From Cellvibrio fontiphilus (GTDB lineage: Bacteria; Pseudomonadota; Gammaproteobacteria; Pseudomonadales; Cellvibrionaceae): DNA of 64,000 nt. Location of the stretch: the NCBI RefSeq assembly GCF_035317345.1, contig NZ_JAYKTU010000008.1. One strand, 5' to 3'. A model generated the notes under the pieces. That model did no database searches. It was not told where the DNA came from and saw only the letters and a list, made by a program, of their open reading frames with translations. Below are positions 25,166 to 34,079 of the stretch, one piece after another. The position numbers and the translations under genes are program-made. How positions within the stretch are numbered: position 1 is the stretch's first letter; each line of letters begins with the position of its first letter.

Positions 25166-26813
25166 AAACTTTCTCCTTGAAGGGAGCGGCGCCAATGCGG
25201 CGATAGGTATCAATGAACAATTCTTCTTCGGTACGGTTAGCCAGATATACATCCACAATTTTCTGGATGACTGCTGGCATATCTTCAGCGCCAAACGATG
25301 GTCCGAGCACATCGCCGAGGGAGGCGTCATTGCCAGCATTACCACCTAGCTGTACCTGATAGAACTCCTTACCGGATTTATCCACACCCAAAATACCAAT
25401 GTGACCCACGTGGTGGTGACCACAGGCATTCATACAGCCTGAAATGTTCAGGTCGATATCGCCCAAGTCATAAACGTAATCCAAATCTTCAAATTGGCGC
25501 TGGATGGCTTCCGCGATAGGGATGGACTTGGCGTTAGCCAGTGAGCAGAAATCGCCGCCCGGGCAGCAGATAATATCCGTAATGGTGCCAATATTCGGCG
25601 TAGCAAAACCGGCAGCCTTACATTCCTGCCAGAGCGCAAACAGATCGGCTTTTTTCACATCGGCCAACACAATGTTTTGCTCATGGGTAGTGCGCGCTTC
25701 GCCAAAACTGTATTTGTCGGCGAGGTTGGCAATCACTTCCAGTTGGCTGTCGGTGATATCACCGGGTGCAACACCGGTTGGTTTAAGCGAGAGGGTGACC
25801 GCCGCGTAGCCGGCAACCTTGTGTTCGCGCACATTGCGCTGCAACCATTTGCCGAAAGCGATGCTCTCGGCGGCTTGGGCATCCAGCGCCGCTTGAGCTG
25901 CAGTGTTGTCGATGGTTTCGTAGGCTGGTGCGGTGAAGAAACCTTTAGCGCGGTTGATCTCGTCCTGGGTCAGCTTGTTATAGCCGTCCTTCAGGTGCTG
26001 CCATTCATCTTCCACTTTTTGTGCAAAGACTTCTGGCGTCAGGGCGCGTACCAGAATTTTAATGCGCGCTTTGTATTTGTTGTCGCGACGACCATAGAGG
26101 TTGTACACGCGCAGAATTGCTTCAAGGTAAGACAGCAAATCTTCCTCGGGCAGGAACTCGCGGATAGCAACGCCAATCACCGGTGTGCGGCCTAAACCAC
26201 CACCCACATAAACTTTAAAGCCCACTTCGCCCTTGTCGTTCAGTACCAGTTGCAAACCAATATCGTGCACCTGTACGGCGGCGCGATCTTGTGTTGAACC
26301 GGTCACGGCGATTTTGAATTTGCGCGGCAAAAACGCAAATTCAGGGTGGAAGCTGGACCACTGGCGAATAATTTCGCAGTAGGGGCGTGGGTCGATAATT
26401 TCATCCGGCGCTATACCGGCAAACTGATCAGACGTGGTATTGCGGATGCAGTTACCACTGGATTGGGTGCCGTGCATGCCCACTTCTGCCAACTCGGCCA
26501 GAATATCGGGTACTTCGGTCAGATCTGGCCAGTTGTACTGGATGTTCTGACGGGTGCTAACGTGGCAATAGCCTTTATCGTAGTGACGGGCAATGTGCGC
26601 CAGCTTGCGTAGTTGTGCCGAGTTCAACATGCCGTAGGGCACGTTAATACGCAGCATGGGCGCAAGGCGCTGCACATAAAGGCCATTTTGCAGACGCAGT
26701 GGCAGGAACTGCTCGGGTTTCAGGTCACCGGCGAGGAAGCGCGCGGTCTGGTCGCGAAACTGGGCGATACGCTGACGCAGGATGCTGTGGTCGTACTCAT
26801 CGTAGATATACAT
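25149..26813 (-). CDS. cysI: Nitrite/sulfite reductase hemoprotein (CysI type)
   Basis: A siroheme/4Fe-4S reductase of 554 aa for assimilatory reduction of sulfite to sulfide. The two symmetric halves begin around residues 45 (LPLRLQNGLYVQRLAPMLRI) and 320. The cluster ligands are the cysteines in CCPGGDFC and in SGCMNACG. It lacks an N-terminal flavoprotein and no cysJ is nearby, so the electron donor is probably ferredoxin or the DUF934 neighbour's partner. A sulfite rather than nitrite substrate is favoured because of the DUF934 gene and absence of nitrite genes. Confidence 0.92.
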   Translation of the reverse strand: MYIYDEYDHSILRQRIAQFRDQTARFLAGDLKPEQFLPLRLQNGLYVQRLAPMLRINVPYGMLNSAQLRKLAHIARHYDKGYCHVSTRQNIQYNWPDLTEVPDILAELAEVGMHGTQSSGNCIRNTTSDQFAGIAPDEIIDPRPYCEIIRQWSSFHPEFAFLPRKFKIAVTGSTQDRAAVQVHDIGLQLVLNDKGEVGFKVYVGGGLGRTPVIGVAIREFLPEEDLLSYLEAILRVYNLYGRRDNKYKARIKILVRALTPEVFAQKVEDEWQHLKDGYNKLTQDEINRAKGFFTAPAYETIDNTAAQAALDAQAAESIAFGKWLQRNVREHKVAGYAAVTLSLKPTGVAPGDITDSQLEVIANLADKYSFGEARTTHEQNIVLADVKKADLFALWQECKAAGFATPNIGTITDIICCPGGDFCSLANAKSIPIAEAIQRQFEDLDYVYDLGDIDLNISGCMNACGHHHVGHIGILGVDKSGKEFYQVQLGGNAGNDASLGDVLGPSFGAEDMPAVIQKIVDVYLANRTEEELFIDTYRRIGAAPFKEKVYAKAH

Positions 26814-27071
26814 GGAGCTAGATACCTATCACAAAGATAAAGGCCAAAAAATGGCATTGAGGCGAAAAATCAAGGCGCGCAGGATACAGGAAAAGCAGCT
26901 TTTCGGCGACCTCGGTGTGAGATCCTTTCGGGCATCCAACTAGTGACAGCGCTAGCCAGATGGGCGCCGGCACCTTAGCAGCCGGGGGCAGGGAAGTGAA
27001 CGACTGTTTATCGCTAAGCTTGTTCCATCTGGTTATGATGGCGCCTTCATCAACTGCCCTGTTTTACGCCT
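26814..27071. promoter_or_regulatory. Divergent intergenic region cysI / rluA
   Basis: 258 nt holding the cysI leader (minus strand) and the rluA promoter (plus strand). It contains the palindrome GAAAAGC-A-GCTTTTC (26890-26904) and GC-rich short inverted repeats around 26920-26990. No recognised riboswitch pattern could be matched by eye. A CysB site is likely from pathway knowledge but I cannot point to one. Confidence 0.35.
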
Positions 27072-27737
27072 ATGCCTGCGCCTATCGACGAGTTATTTAT
27101 CCTGCCGCCCTGCACCGAAGCGCTACAAATTCTGCAGCGCGACAGGGATTTCCTGCTTGTTAACAAACCCACGCGATTGCTCAGCGTACCAGGGCGTCAC
27201 CCGCAGAATCGCGATTCAGTTATTAGCCGCCTGCAGGATGATTACCCCAGTGCGACCATAGTGCACCGGCTTGATTTTGATACCTCTGGCGTAATGGTGG
27301 TACCGCTCACCAAGCCTGCCTTATCCCATATCAGCAAACAATTTCAGGCGCGCAGTGTCAGTAAGCATTACACCGCCGTTGTTGCAGGCTTGGTTGAGCA
27401 AGATGAAGGTGTGATCGATTTGCCCATAGCGTCAGACGATGGCCCCAAGTACAAAATTTGCCTGCAAACCGGCAAACCCTCGGTCACCGAATACACAGTG
27501 CTGGCGCGCGATACCCAAGCCGGCACCACGCGTGTACGGCTGCATCCCATTACCGGTCGCTCTCACCAATTGCGCCTGCATCTGCAAACCATAGGCCACC
27601 CGATTCTCGGCTGTGAGTTCTATGGTGGTGAATATGCCAAGGCCGCCGAACGCTTGTTGCTCCACGCCACAGATTTGCGTTTTGTGCATCCATCAACGGG
27701 TGCTGCGGTGTTTATAGAGGCGCCACCAGGGTTTTAG
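27072..27737 (+). CDS. rluA: RluA-type rRNA/tRNA pseudouridine synthase
   Basis: Pseudouridine synthase of 221 aa. The catalytic Asp is in HRLDFDTSGVMV, and the DFLLVNKPTRLLSVPGR, LHPITGRSHQLRLHLQTIGHPILG and YGG motifs are present. No S4 domain precedes the catalytic domain. Length and lack of S4 match RluA, which modifies 23S rRNA U746 and tRNA U32. Paralogues such as TruC or RluC differ in length or N-terminal domain. The start ATG at 27072 precedes the family-typical N-terminus. Confidence 0.88.
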   Translation: MPAPIDELFILPPCTEALQILQRDRDFLLVNKPTRLLSVPGRHPQNRDSVISRLQDDYPSATIVHRLDFDTSGVMVVPLTKPALSHISKQFQARSVSKHYTAVVAGLVEQDEGVIDLPIASDDGPKYKICLQTGKPSVTEYTVLARDTQAGTTRVRLHPITGRSHQLRLHLQTIGHPILGCEFYGGEYAKAAERLLLHATDLRFVHPSTGAAVFIEAPPGF

Positions 27738-27867
27738 ATACCTGTAACAGTGCCCGGATGTTTTGCGCTACCCGAATTTTTTGCGCTAAAAGTTAGATAG
27801 ACAATTTCACTTTTCATCAACTTATGTAAAACCGCGTTAAGTCTGGCTGGAGAATAATTAAATTGGT

Positions 27868-27881
27868 TGACAACGTTGTCT
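27868..27881. promoter_or_regulatory. LacI-family-type operator upstream of the GH16-like gene
   Basis: TGACAACGTTGTCT contains a perfect 12-bp palindrome, GACAACGTTGTC, with the central CG step typical of LacI/GalR-family operators. It lies 47 nt upstream of the lipoprotein start, where a repressor would block initiation. The regulator is not in the window. In polysaccharide-degrading relatives such sites control carbohydrate genes; that link is inference. Confidence 0.6.
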
Positions 27882-27928
27882 GAGATGCCTGACATTAGCC
27901 CGGCAAATCAACCACAACGGATAACGAT

Positions 27929-28939
27929 ATGTCTCATCAACCAATTTTTTTTACCAGTATTCTCTCTGCTTCTATTGCATTAATCGGTTGCGATGCAAAA
28001 ATCGGCGCGCCTTTGCAGCAAACATCCGCTGCGTCAGAAGTTGCTTCGGCAGTTCAATCGTCGGCAGCAGAAAAAAATTCGCCGGCGGTTTTTTTTGACG
28101 ATTTTAATTATCAATCGATGGAAGCTTTTAACCGTAATGGTTGGCGTGTGCGAACGGAAACCGGCCATCCTGGAATCAAAAGTGCGACTTGGTCAGTGGA
28201 GGGAATCAGTTTTCATCAAGATATTCCCGCTACTCATGCCGGTGCAGTGCGCATGAGTTCCGTCACCGCGGGTCAGGGTGAAAATACTCGCCATACCCAG
28301 TTCTGCCATGCACGTAAATATCGCGAAGGCACCTATGCGGCGCGGGTATTTTTTCGCGATGAGCCAAGTTATGGCCCGGATGGTGATGAAGTGATTCAAA
28401 CCTTCTACACCATTAGCCCATTAAAAGCGCCTATGGATAAAGATTACAGCGAAGCTGATTTTGAATACCTGCCCAATGGCGGTTGGGGCGCGAATGAAAA
28501 GCCAGCGATGTGGACAACCAGTTGGGACACTTTCCAGTTGGAGCCTTGGACCAAAGTTAATGAAAACACGCGCGTGGAGGGTAGCTACGCTGGTTGGCGC
28601 ACCCTGATGCTGACGATTGCGGATAACAAACTTACTTATTATGTGGATGGCAAAGTATTTTCTGTCCACAGCAGCGCGGTGTATCCGGAGGATTTTATGT
28701 CGATTAATTTTAATCTCTGGTTTATGCCCAAGGGCGCTGACGGTTCAATCGGGCCGGTTGACTCACCGGAGCTGCGTGAATACCAGCAAGATATCGATTG
28801 GGTATTTTTTCAGGAAGGGGTAGTGCTAAACCCCGAAGAACTCATCGCGCAGGTTAGTCATTTGCAAACTACAGGTGTTAATTATATTGACGATGTGCAG
28901 GAGCAGAATCCGCCTTTGTCATCGCCCTGTGGTTTATAA
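27929..28939 (+). CDS. Secreted GH16-like lipoprotein
   Basis: A 336-aa exported protein. The N-terminal hydrophobic segment ends in a lipobox (LIGC, Cys21), although the n-region lacks a positive charge. A Ser/Ala-rich linker (about 28-50) precedes a beta-jelly-roll-like domain with FFDDFN, YREGTYAARVFF and a candidate catalytic motif ExDxE at residues 175-179 (EADFE). This matches the GH16 pattern of a nucleophile Glu and acid/base Glu flanking Asp. The late segment VFFQEGVVLNPEEL resembles the closing strand of GH16 folds. Substrate cannot be told; beta-1,3/1,4-glucans or galactans are usual. A LacI-type operator lies upstream and a terminator downstream, so it is monocistronic. Confidence 0.7.
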   Translation: MSHQPIFFTSILSASIALIGCDAKIGAPLQQTSAASEVASAVQSSAAEKNSPAVFFDDFNYQSMEAFNRNGWRVRTETGHPGIKSATWSVEGISFHQDIPATHAGAVRMSSVTAGQGENTRHTQFCHARKYREGTYAARVFFRDEPSYGPDGDEVIQTFYTISPLKAPMDKDYSEADFEYLPNGGWGANEKPAMWTTSWDTFQLEPWTKVNENTRVEGSYAGWRTLMLTIADNKLTYYVDGKVFSVHSSAVYPEDFMSINFNLWFMPKGADGSIGPVDSPELREYQQDIDWVFFQEGVVLNPEELIAQVSHLQTTGVNYIDDVQEQNPPLSSPCGL

Positions 28940-28980
28940 AAACAGGTTTATGAAATAACGCATAATCAATGAAATAAAAA

Positions 28981-29012
28981 ATGGCCGCGCAGTTTCCTGT
29001 GCGGCCATTTCT
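28981..29012. terminator. Intrinsic terminator between the GH16-like gene and actP
   Basis: ATGGCCGCGCAG (28981-28992) pairs with CTGTGCGGCCAT (28997-29008), including one G-U pair, around a TTTC loop. An A-run lies to the left and a T-rich stretch to the right, so it suits the convergent genes in both directions. Confidence 0.85.
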
Positions 29013-29027
29013 CTTCTCAAGAATAAT

Positions 29028-30689
29028 TTAATGTTTGGCAGCTTCGGCTGCGCCAATGCCGGTTTGCGAGCGAACAAACTGGGCGTCAAATGCAATTTGC
29101 TCACTGGCAGCAGTAGCAGATTTATCGGTAATTGAAAAAAACCAGATACCTATAAACGCAGCACTTACGGAGAAAATAGCTGGGTATTTGTAGGGGAAAA
29201 GTGCCTGTTCAAAACCGAAGGCATCTACCCATACTGTTGGGCCAATGACCACTAAAATTACCGCCGTAAATAATCCAAGGCCGCCGCCGATCACTGCGCC
29301 GCGCGTGGTGAGTTTGCGCCAGTACATGCTGAGCAACAAAATCGGGAAGTTCGCACTGGCTGCTACACAGAACGCCAGACCCACCATAAAGGCGACGTTT
29401 TGTTTTTCAAACACTATGCCGAGCAATACTGCGATTACCCCCAAACATACGGTGGCGATACGCGATGCGCGAATTTCTTTTTTCTCATCACGTTTGCCTT
29501 TTAACACCAGAGTGGCGTAGAGGTCATGGGAAATCGCACTGGAACCCGCAAGGGTTAAGCCAGATACCACGGCTAGAATAGTGGCGAAAGCAACAGCAGA
29601 AATGAAACCCAACAATACATCGCCACCCAAGGCCTGTGATAAATGAATCGCCGCCATATTGGCGCCACCAATTAATGCACCATCGGTAAAGTAAGCAGGG
29701 TTTTTCAGCAATAAAATAATTGCACCAAAACCAATAATAAAGGTGAGTATGTAGAAGTAGCCGATAAAACCGGTGGCATAAAACACTGAGCGGCGCGCTT
29801 GCACTGCATCTTTAACGGTGAAAAAACGCATTAAAATATGCGGCAAACCAGCGGTGCCAAACATAAGTGCAATGCCAAGTGAAATGGCGGAAATAGGGTC
29901 GCTCACTAATGTGCCTGGCGCCATAATGGCGTTGGCTTTGGTGTGAACTTTGACGGCTTCAGCAAATAAATTTTCAAAACTAAAACCGAACTGCAGCATC
30001 ACCAAAAATGCCATTAATGATGCGCCAGAAAGTAAGAGTACCGCTTTGATGAGTTGCACCCAGGTAGTGGCAATCATGCCGCCGAAGGTGACATATAAAG
30101 TCATGAGTACACCGACAATAATCACTGCTACTTCGTAGGGCAGGCCAAACAACAATTCAATTAATTTTCCGGCGCCTACCATCTGTGCAATCAAATAAAA
30201 CACCACGGTCACTAGTGAACCGCTAGCGGCGAGTATGCGAATGGGTTTTTGTTGCAAACGAAATGATGCTACATCGGCAAAGGTGTATTTGCCGAGGTTG
30301 CGCAGGGGTTCGGCGATCAGCACCAATACAATCGGCCAACCCACCAAAAAACCAATCGCATAAATCAAACCGTCAAAGCCCGAGGTGTACACCAAACCGG
30401 CAATGCCGAGAAAGGATGCGGCGGACATATAATCGCCCGCAATTGCCAAACCGTTTTGAAAGCCGCTGATACCGCCACCAGCCGCGTAAAAATCACTCGC
30501 GGTTTTGGTGCGGCCAGCCGCCCAATAAGTGATGCCCAGGGTTACGCATACAAACGCCAGGAACATAGCCACGGCGGTGACGTTAATGCCGCTGGAATCA
30601 GTGCTTGTTGCTTGCGCCCAAGCGCAGGTAGCCATCGCAGAAATAATAAGTGCAACAGGTGCAGCGAGCAGTGGCTGATGAAGTCTCAT
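29028..30689 (-). CDS. actP: Cation/acetate symporter ActP
   Basis: Sodium:solute symporter of 553 aa with many transmembrane helices and a probable signal peptide (about residues 1-25, ending in CAWAQA). Family-typical segments are FYAAGGGISGFQNGLAIAGDYMSAASFLG and FFTVKDAVQARRSVFYATGFIGYFY. ActP imports acetate and other short carboxylates. Start is ATG 30687-30689 with GGAGG 8 nt upstream; the longer in-frame start lies within yjcH. The ATG overlaps the yjcH TGA as ATGA. Confidence 0.95.
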   Translation of the reverse strand: MRLHQPLLAAPVALIISAMATCAWAQATSTDSSGINVTAVAMFLAFVCVTLGITYWAAGRTKTASDFYAAGGGISGFQNGLAIAGDYMSAASFLGIAGLVYTSGFDGLIYAIGFLVGWPIVLVLIAEPLRNLGKYTFADVASFRLQQKPIRILAASGSLVTVVFYLIAQMVGAGKLIELLFGLPYEVAVIIVGVLMTLYVTFGGMIATTWVQLIKAVLLLSGASLMAFLVMLQFGFSFENLFAEAVKVHTKANAIMAPGTLVSDPISAISLGIALMFGTAGLPHILMRFFTVKDAVQARRSVFYATGFIGYFYILTFIIGFGAIILLLKNPAYFTDGALIGGANMAAIHLSQALGGDVLLGFISAVAFATILAVVSGLTLAGSSAISHDLYATLVLKGKRDEKKEIRASRIATVCLGVIAVLLGIVFEKQNVAFMVGLAFCVAASANFPILLLSMYWRKLTTRGAVIGGGLGLFTAVILVVIGPTVWVDAFGFEQALFPYKYPAIFSVSAAFIGIWFFSITDKSATAASEQIAFDAQFVRSQTGIGAAEAAKH

Positions 30690-30991
30690 GATTGCGCCTC
30701 CACTTTTTGTACTATGGCGCGAGTCAGCGGTTCCAAAACGCGGTTGGCGTAGTAGACATAAATCCCGGTGATAAGCATACAAAACAGGATTACTCCCAAG
30801 CCCAGTACCATGCCGAGGGAAGTAACGCCTTGACCGATAGGCTCACCCAATGCGGTGGGATTAAAAGCGATGGTAAGAATGAGGGCGAAGTAGGCAAAAA
30901 TAGTGGCGATTGATAAGGGCCACATGATTTTTTTACGTGCGCGGGTCAGGGCCGCGTACTCCGGCAACTGCCGGATGGAATCGGTATGCAT
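30686..30991 (-). CDS. yjcH: DUF485 inner-membrane protein YjcH
   Basis: A 101-aa membrane protein with two transmembrane helices (about residues 25-47 and 60-83), opening with MHTDSIRQLPEYAALTRAR. DUF485 proteins are almost always encoded directly upstream of actP, as here with a 4-nt overlap. The function is probably to support ActP. Start 30991 was chosen over the longer frame from 31048 on family length. Confidence 0.9.
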   Translation of the reverse strand: MHTDSIRQLPEYAALTRARKKIMWPLSIATIFAYFALILTIAFNPTALGEPIGQGVTSLGMVLGLGVILFCMLITGIYVYYANRVLEPLTRAIVQKVEAQS

Positions 30992-31183
30992 GAGTTGAAT
31001 CCCTATTTTTTTGTTGGTTATTAGCGAGCGATGTTGAAAGTAAAACACATTAATAATTGTTGTAATGACTTGCGCCTATATCATCGTGGTGCATAGGCGT
31101 GGCAGGATTCTAACAGTCATTCTGACCATTCAGAAATACTTGGCGGGGTTTAATTACCAAACTTGATGGAGTTCCAAGGCTAG

Positions 31184-31780
31184 TTAAATCCAACCTTTTT
31201 GGCGGGCGATGCGCGCAGCATCTACGCGATTGGCAGCGTGCAATTTGGCGATTGCCTCGGACAAATAGTTGCGTACTGTGCCCTCAGATAGACAGAGCAC
31301 AGTAGCGATCTCAGCGGTAGTCTTGCCCTCGGCCGCAAGACGCAATGCCCGACGTTCCTTATCGTTGAGTGGATCAGCTTCGCCCAAGGCCATCATCGCT
31401 AATTCACCGTCGATGACACGTTTGCCATCCATTACTTTATAAATAGATTCAATAAGCTGTTCGGAAGGGGCATCTTTGAGTAAAAAGCCGGCAACACCCA
31501 TATCAATCGCGCGGCGAATATAACCCGCGCGGCCAAAGGTGGTGATGATGATTGTTTTGGTGGGGAGTTTTTGATTCAGTACCCACTGTGCCAATTCCAG
31601 ACCTGAGCGCCCGGGCATCTCAATATCAGTGAGTAAAATATCGTAGCTATTTTGCTTCATTAGCAGCCAGGCGCGATCACCATCCTCAGCCTGGGTAACA
31701 TCGAACCCCGGTTCCATTCCCAGCAGCGCGGCCAAAGCGCCGCGCACCATGGATTGATCTTCTGCCAACAAAATTTTCAT
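31184..31780 (-). CDS. LuxR/NarL-type response regulator
   Basis: A 198-aa two-domain regulator. The receiver carries the phospho-acceptor Asp52 (LLTDIEMPG), acidic pair ED (residues 7-8) and the Lys of FLLKDAPS. The C-terminal LuxR-type HTH includes LAAEGKTTAEIATVLCLSEGTVRNYLS. The layout matches DesR/LiaR-type regulators. It is 27 nt downstream of its histidine kinase. The likely targets are the divergent SPFH operon, whose upstream region has repeated GTGAC motifs; that is inference. Confidence 0.88.
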   Translation of the reverse strand: MKILLAEDQSMVRGALAALLGMEPGFDVTQAEDGDRAWLLMKQNSYDILLTDIEMPGRSGLELAQWVLNQKLPTKTIIITTFGRAGYIRRAIDMGVAGFLLKDAPSEQLIESIYKVMDGKRVIDGELAMMALGEADPLNDKERRALRLAAEGKTTAEIATVLCLSEGTVRNYLSEAIAKLHAANRVDAARIARQKGWI

Positions 31781-31807
31781 TGAAAAGGTTTCCCCCGGAT
31801 TATCGAA

Positions 31808-32920
31808 TTAGTGGTGCAATTCGTGGCGTGGCAGTGAAATAACAAACTCACAACCCTTGCTGATGGACGATTGCAGCTCGCCCGCCAATGCCTGAATGCG
31901 TTCCTGAATGCCCTGTAAACCATTGCCGGGCGTGAGTGCGCTGACTTTACCGTTATCGCGCATGCTCACCAGAATTTTGTCGCAGCTGTGGCGAAATTCG
32001 ATCTGGCAGTGATTGCCATTGCTGTGGCGCAGGACGTTCGTGGTCAGCTCGGTAAGTGCGAGAATCACGGCCGTTTCTGCGCGTGCACTCAGCTGCGGTA
32101 TTTCGCCCAGTAGCTCCACCACAAAACCGTTTTGGCGCAATTTTTCGCAGAGTTCCATCACCTCGCCCGACAGGCCCCGGTGTTTGTAGCCGGATACTGT
32201 TTGCCGTACCAGGCTTAGGGTATTGCGTGCAATGTGGTGTAACTCGGAGACATGTTCGCGAGCAATCTCCTGTTTGTCTTGGGCCATGAGTTTTTCTGCC
32301 AGTTCCGCTTTGAGCGCGATACTGGAGAGGGTGTGGCCCAGAATGTCGTGCAAGTCGCGGGCGATACGTTCGCGCTCGGCAATAATTGCCAATTGCTCGA
32401 TTTCTTCATGGCTCTTTTGCTGGCTGATACGGGCTTCCAGGCGCACCCGCTCTACATAACCGATGATACTGATGGTAATTAACCCCGAGATGGCCGGCAG
32501 TGCAAAGAAGGGAATCGGGTAATTAAAGGTGTAGTGCAGGCCCACAATTACCAGCAGATGCAATACCAGTAGGTTCAACCAGATGCGGGTGCGATAGGAG
32601 AATCCAATCAGAAAACCCACGTAGGAAAAAAAAGTACTGGCACCGGGCGTGTAGGCTGATGTGGCAATGGATAGTAGACTGAGTGCGAGTATCGCCTTCC
32701 ATACGCGGTTGGCACTCAGGGTAATTGCCCAGAGATAAAGGCCGACAAACAGGCAATAAACGCCAACCAGCACGGGCAGCTGAAAACCGGAAAATGGCAG
32801 ATAGTAGAGCGGAACAAAGTAATAGAGGCTAAAAAACAGCCATACCCAGGATTTGGCCGAATAGATAGAGCTGCTGCAGTCATCCGCAGATTTATGTAAA
32901 GCGTGAGTGGATTTGTACAT
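31808..32920 (-). CDS. HisKA_3-type sensor histidine kinase
   Basis: A 370-aa membrane kinase with five to six N-terminal transmembrane helices (about residues 25-165) and no obvious extracellular sensor domain. A HisKA_3 dimerisation domain follows, with phospho-His in ARDLHDILGHTLSS, then a HATPase domain with LTELTTNVLRHS and DNGKV...GNGLQGIQERI. This architecture is that of DesK/LiaS-type kinases that respond to membrane or envelope state. It is first in a two-gene operon with the response regulator and divergent from the SPFH cluster. Confidence 0.88.
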   Translation of the reverse strand: MYKSTHALHKSADDCSSSIYSAKSWVWLFFSLYYFVPLYYLPFSGFQLPVLVGVYCLFVGLYLWAITLSANRVWKAILALSLLSIATSAYTPGASTFFSYVGFLIGFSYRTRIWLNLLVLHLLVIVGLHYTFNYPIPFFALPAISGLITISIIGYVERVRLEARISQQKSHEEIEQLAIIAERERIARDLHDILGHTLSSIALKAELAEKLMAQDKQEIAREHVSELHHIARNTLSLVRQTVSGYKHRGLSGEVMELCEKLRQNGFVVELLGEIPQLSARAETAVILALTELTTNVLRHSNGNHCQIEFRHSCDKILVSMRDNGKVSALTPGNGLQGIQERIQALAGELQSSISKGCEFVISLPRHELHH

Positions 32921-33021
32921 GAATAAGCTACCTTCCGGATGGAGAGATAAAGCTTAAAGCGTCACCTCCCAAAAGTCTTATGCCAGTTTGCTTATCACCC
33001 GCATTTTACGCCAGCCGTGAA

Positions 33022-33149
33022 AGTCACCGAAGCTTTGTGACAATTGTCAGTCTTGTGACTGTTTTGTAACGGGTCGGATTTTATTTCCAGCGAAACCTTT
33101 ACAGGCTCATCCTCTTGGGATATTTTGATATCGTTTTGATATCAAAATA
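33022..33149. promoter_or_regulatory. Operator-rich divergent region before the SPFH operon
   Basis: The 271-nt gap between kinase and SPFH genes holds several symmetric elements. GTCAC-type half-sites lie at 33023-33027 (inverted), 33037-33041 and 33055-33059. A perfect palindrome TGACAATTGTCA lies at 33038-33049. A 12-bp inverted repeat, TATTTTGATATC (33121-33132) with GATATCAAAATA (33138-33149), has a 5-nt spacer. The last is 43 nt before the SPFH start. They are good candidates for binding by the adjacent LuxR-type regulator and another factor. Confidence 0.5.
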
Positions 33150-33191
33150 ATTGATCATCTGTCTCATCAATACCTCATTAAGGAGCTTGTC

Positions 33192-34052
33192 ATGGTTCAA
33201 GAAGTGGAAGGGCGCAGCAGTTCTGGTTATTCACTGCTGGTGATTTTATTGGTGCTGCAGCTGGCAACTGTAGCGGGCGTAGTTTATCTGGCTCCGCTGT
33301 TGAAATTAGTCTTGGGTATAGCGGCGCTGTTGGTATTTATCGGTTGGTTCGGTTTTTATATGGTGCACCCTAATCAGGGTAAGGTATTACAGTTATTTGG
33401 CCAGTACGCCGGTACCGACCGTGCTACCGGGTTGCGCTGGGCCAACCCCTTTTACAGTAAGAAGTCTGTCAGCTTGCGTGTGCGCAACTTTGAATCCGGG
33501 CGTTTGAAAGTAAATGACGCCAACGGTAATCCCATTGAAATTGCGGCAGTGATTGTCTGGCGGGTAGTGGATACTGCTGAAGCAGTGTTTGAAGTGGATG
33601 ATTATGAAAATTATGTGACCATACAAAGTGAGGCTGCGTTGCGCAATCTGGCAACCACTTACCCCTACGAACACGATCAGGAAGATTCGCGTTTATCCCT
33701 GCGTAGCGATGCCAATTCCATCGCCCTGAAGCTAAAAAGTGAAGTGCAGGATCGTTTGCAAAAAGCAGGGGTTGAAGTTATGGAGGCGCGTTTGAGCCAC
33801 TTGGCATACTCGCCAGAAATTGCTCAAGCTATGCTGCAGCGGCAGCAGGCGAGTGCGGTATTGGCTGCCCGCAAAATTATTGTGCAAGGTGCAGTCGGTA
33901 TGGTTGCAGATGCACTTGAGCAATTAAAAGCACAGGGGGTCGTTGAATTGGATGGCGAGCGCAAAGCATCTATGGTTAGCAATTTACTGGTGGTGCTTTG
34001 CGGCGACCAGCAAGCCAAGCCGGTAATCAATACCGGAACTATTTATTCCTAA
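33192..34052 (+). CDS. SPFH-domain membrane protein
   Basis: A 286-aa protein with two N-terminal transmembrane segments (about residues 15-35 and 40-58, forming a hairpin). An SPFH/band-7 domain follows, starting around VHPNQGKVLQLFGQYAGTDRATGLRWANPF. A helical region rich in Ala/Gln (AQAMLQRQQASAVLAARK) comes next. SPFH proteins oligomerise at membranes and organise microdomains or regulate proteases. It leads a three-gene cluster with an Arc-like protein and a DUF4177 protein. The two-component system divergent from it suggests an envelope-stress role, by inference. Confidence 0.9.
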   Translation: MVQEVEGRSSSGYSLLVILLVLQLATVAGVVYLAPLLKLVLGIAALLVFIGWFGFYMVHPNQGKVLQLFGQYAGTDRATGLRWANPFYSKKSVSLRVRNFESGRLKVNDANGNPIEIAAVIVWRVVDTAEAVFEVDDYENYVTIQSEAALRNLATTYPYEHDQEDSRLSLRSDANSIALKLKSEVQDRLQKAGVEVMEARLSHLAYSPEIAQAMLQRQQASAVLAARKIIVQGAVGMVADALEQLKAQGVVELDGERKASMVSNLLVVLCGDQQAKPVINTGTIYS

Positions 34053-34079
34053 GCGACGCTAACTAAGCAGGCACCCATA

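Noticed and set aside
25677..26195. Plus-strand frame of 172 codons inside cysI
   Set aside because: Opposes the conserved siroheme protein; no ribosome site and no domain.
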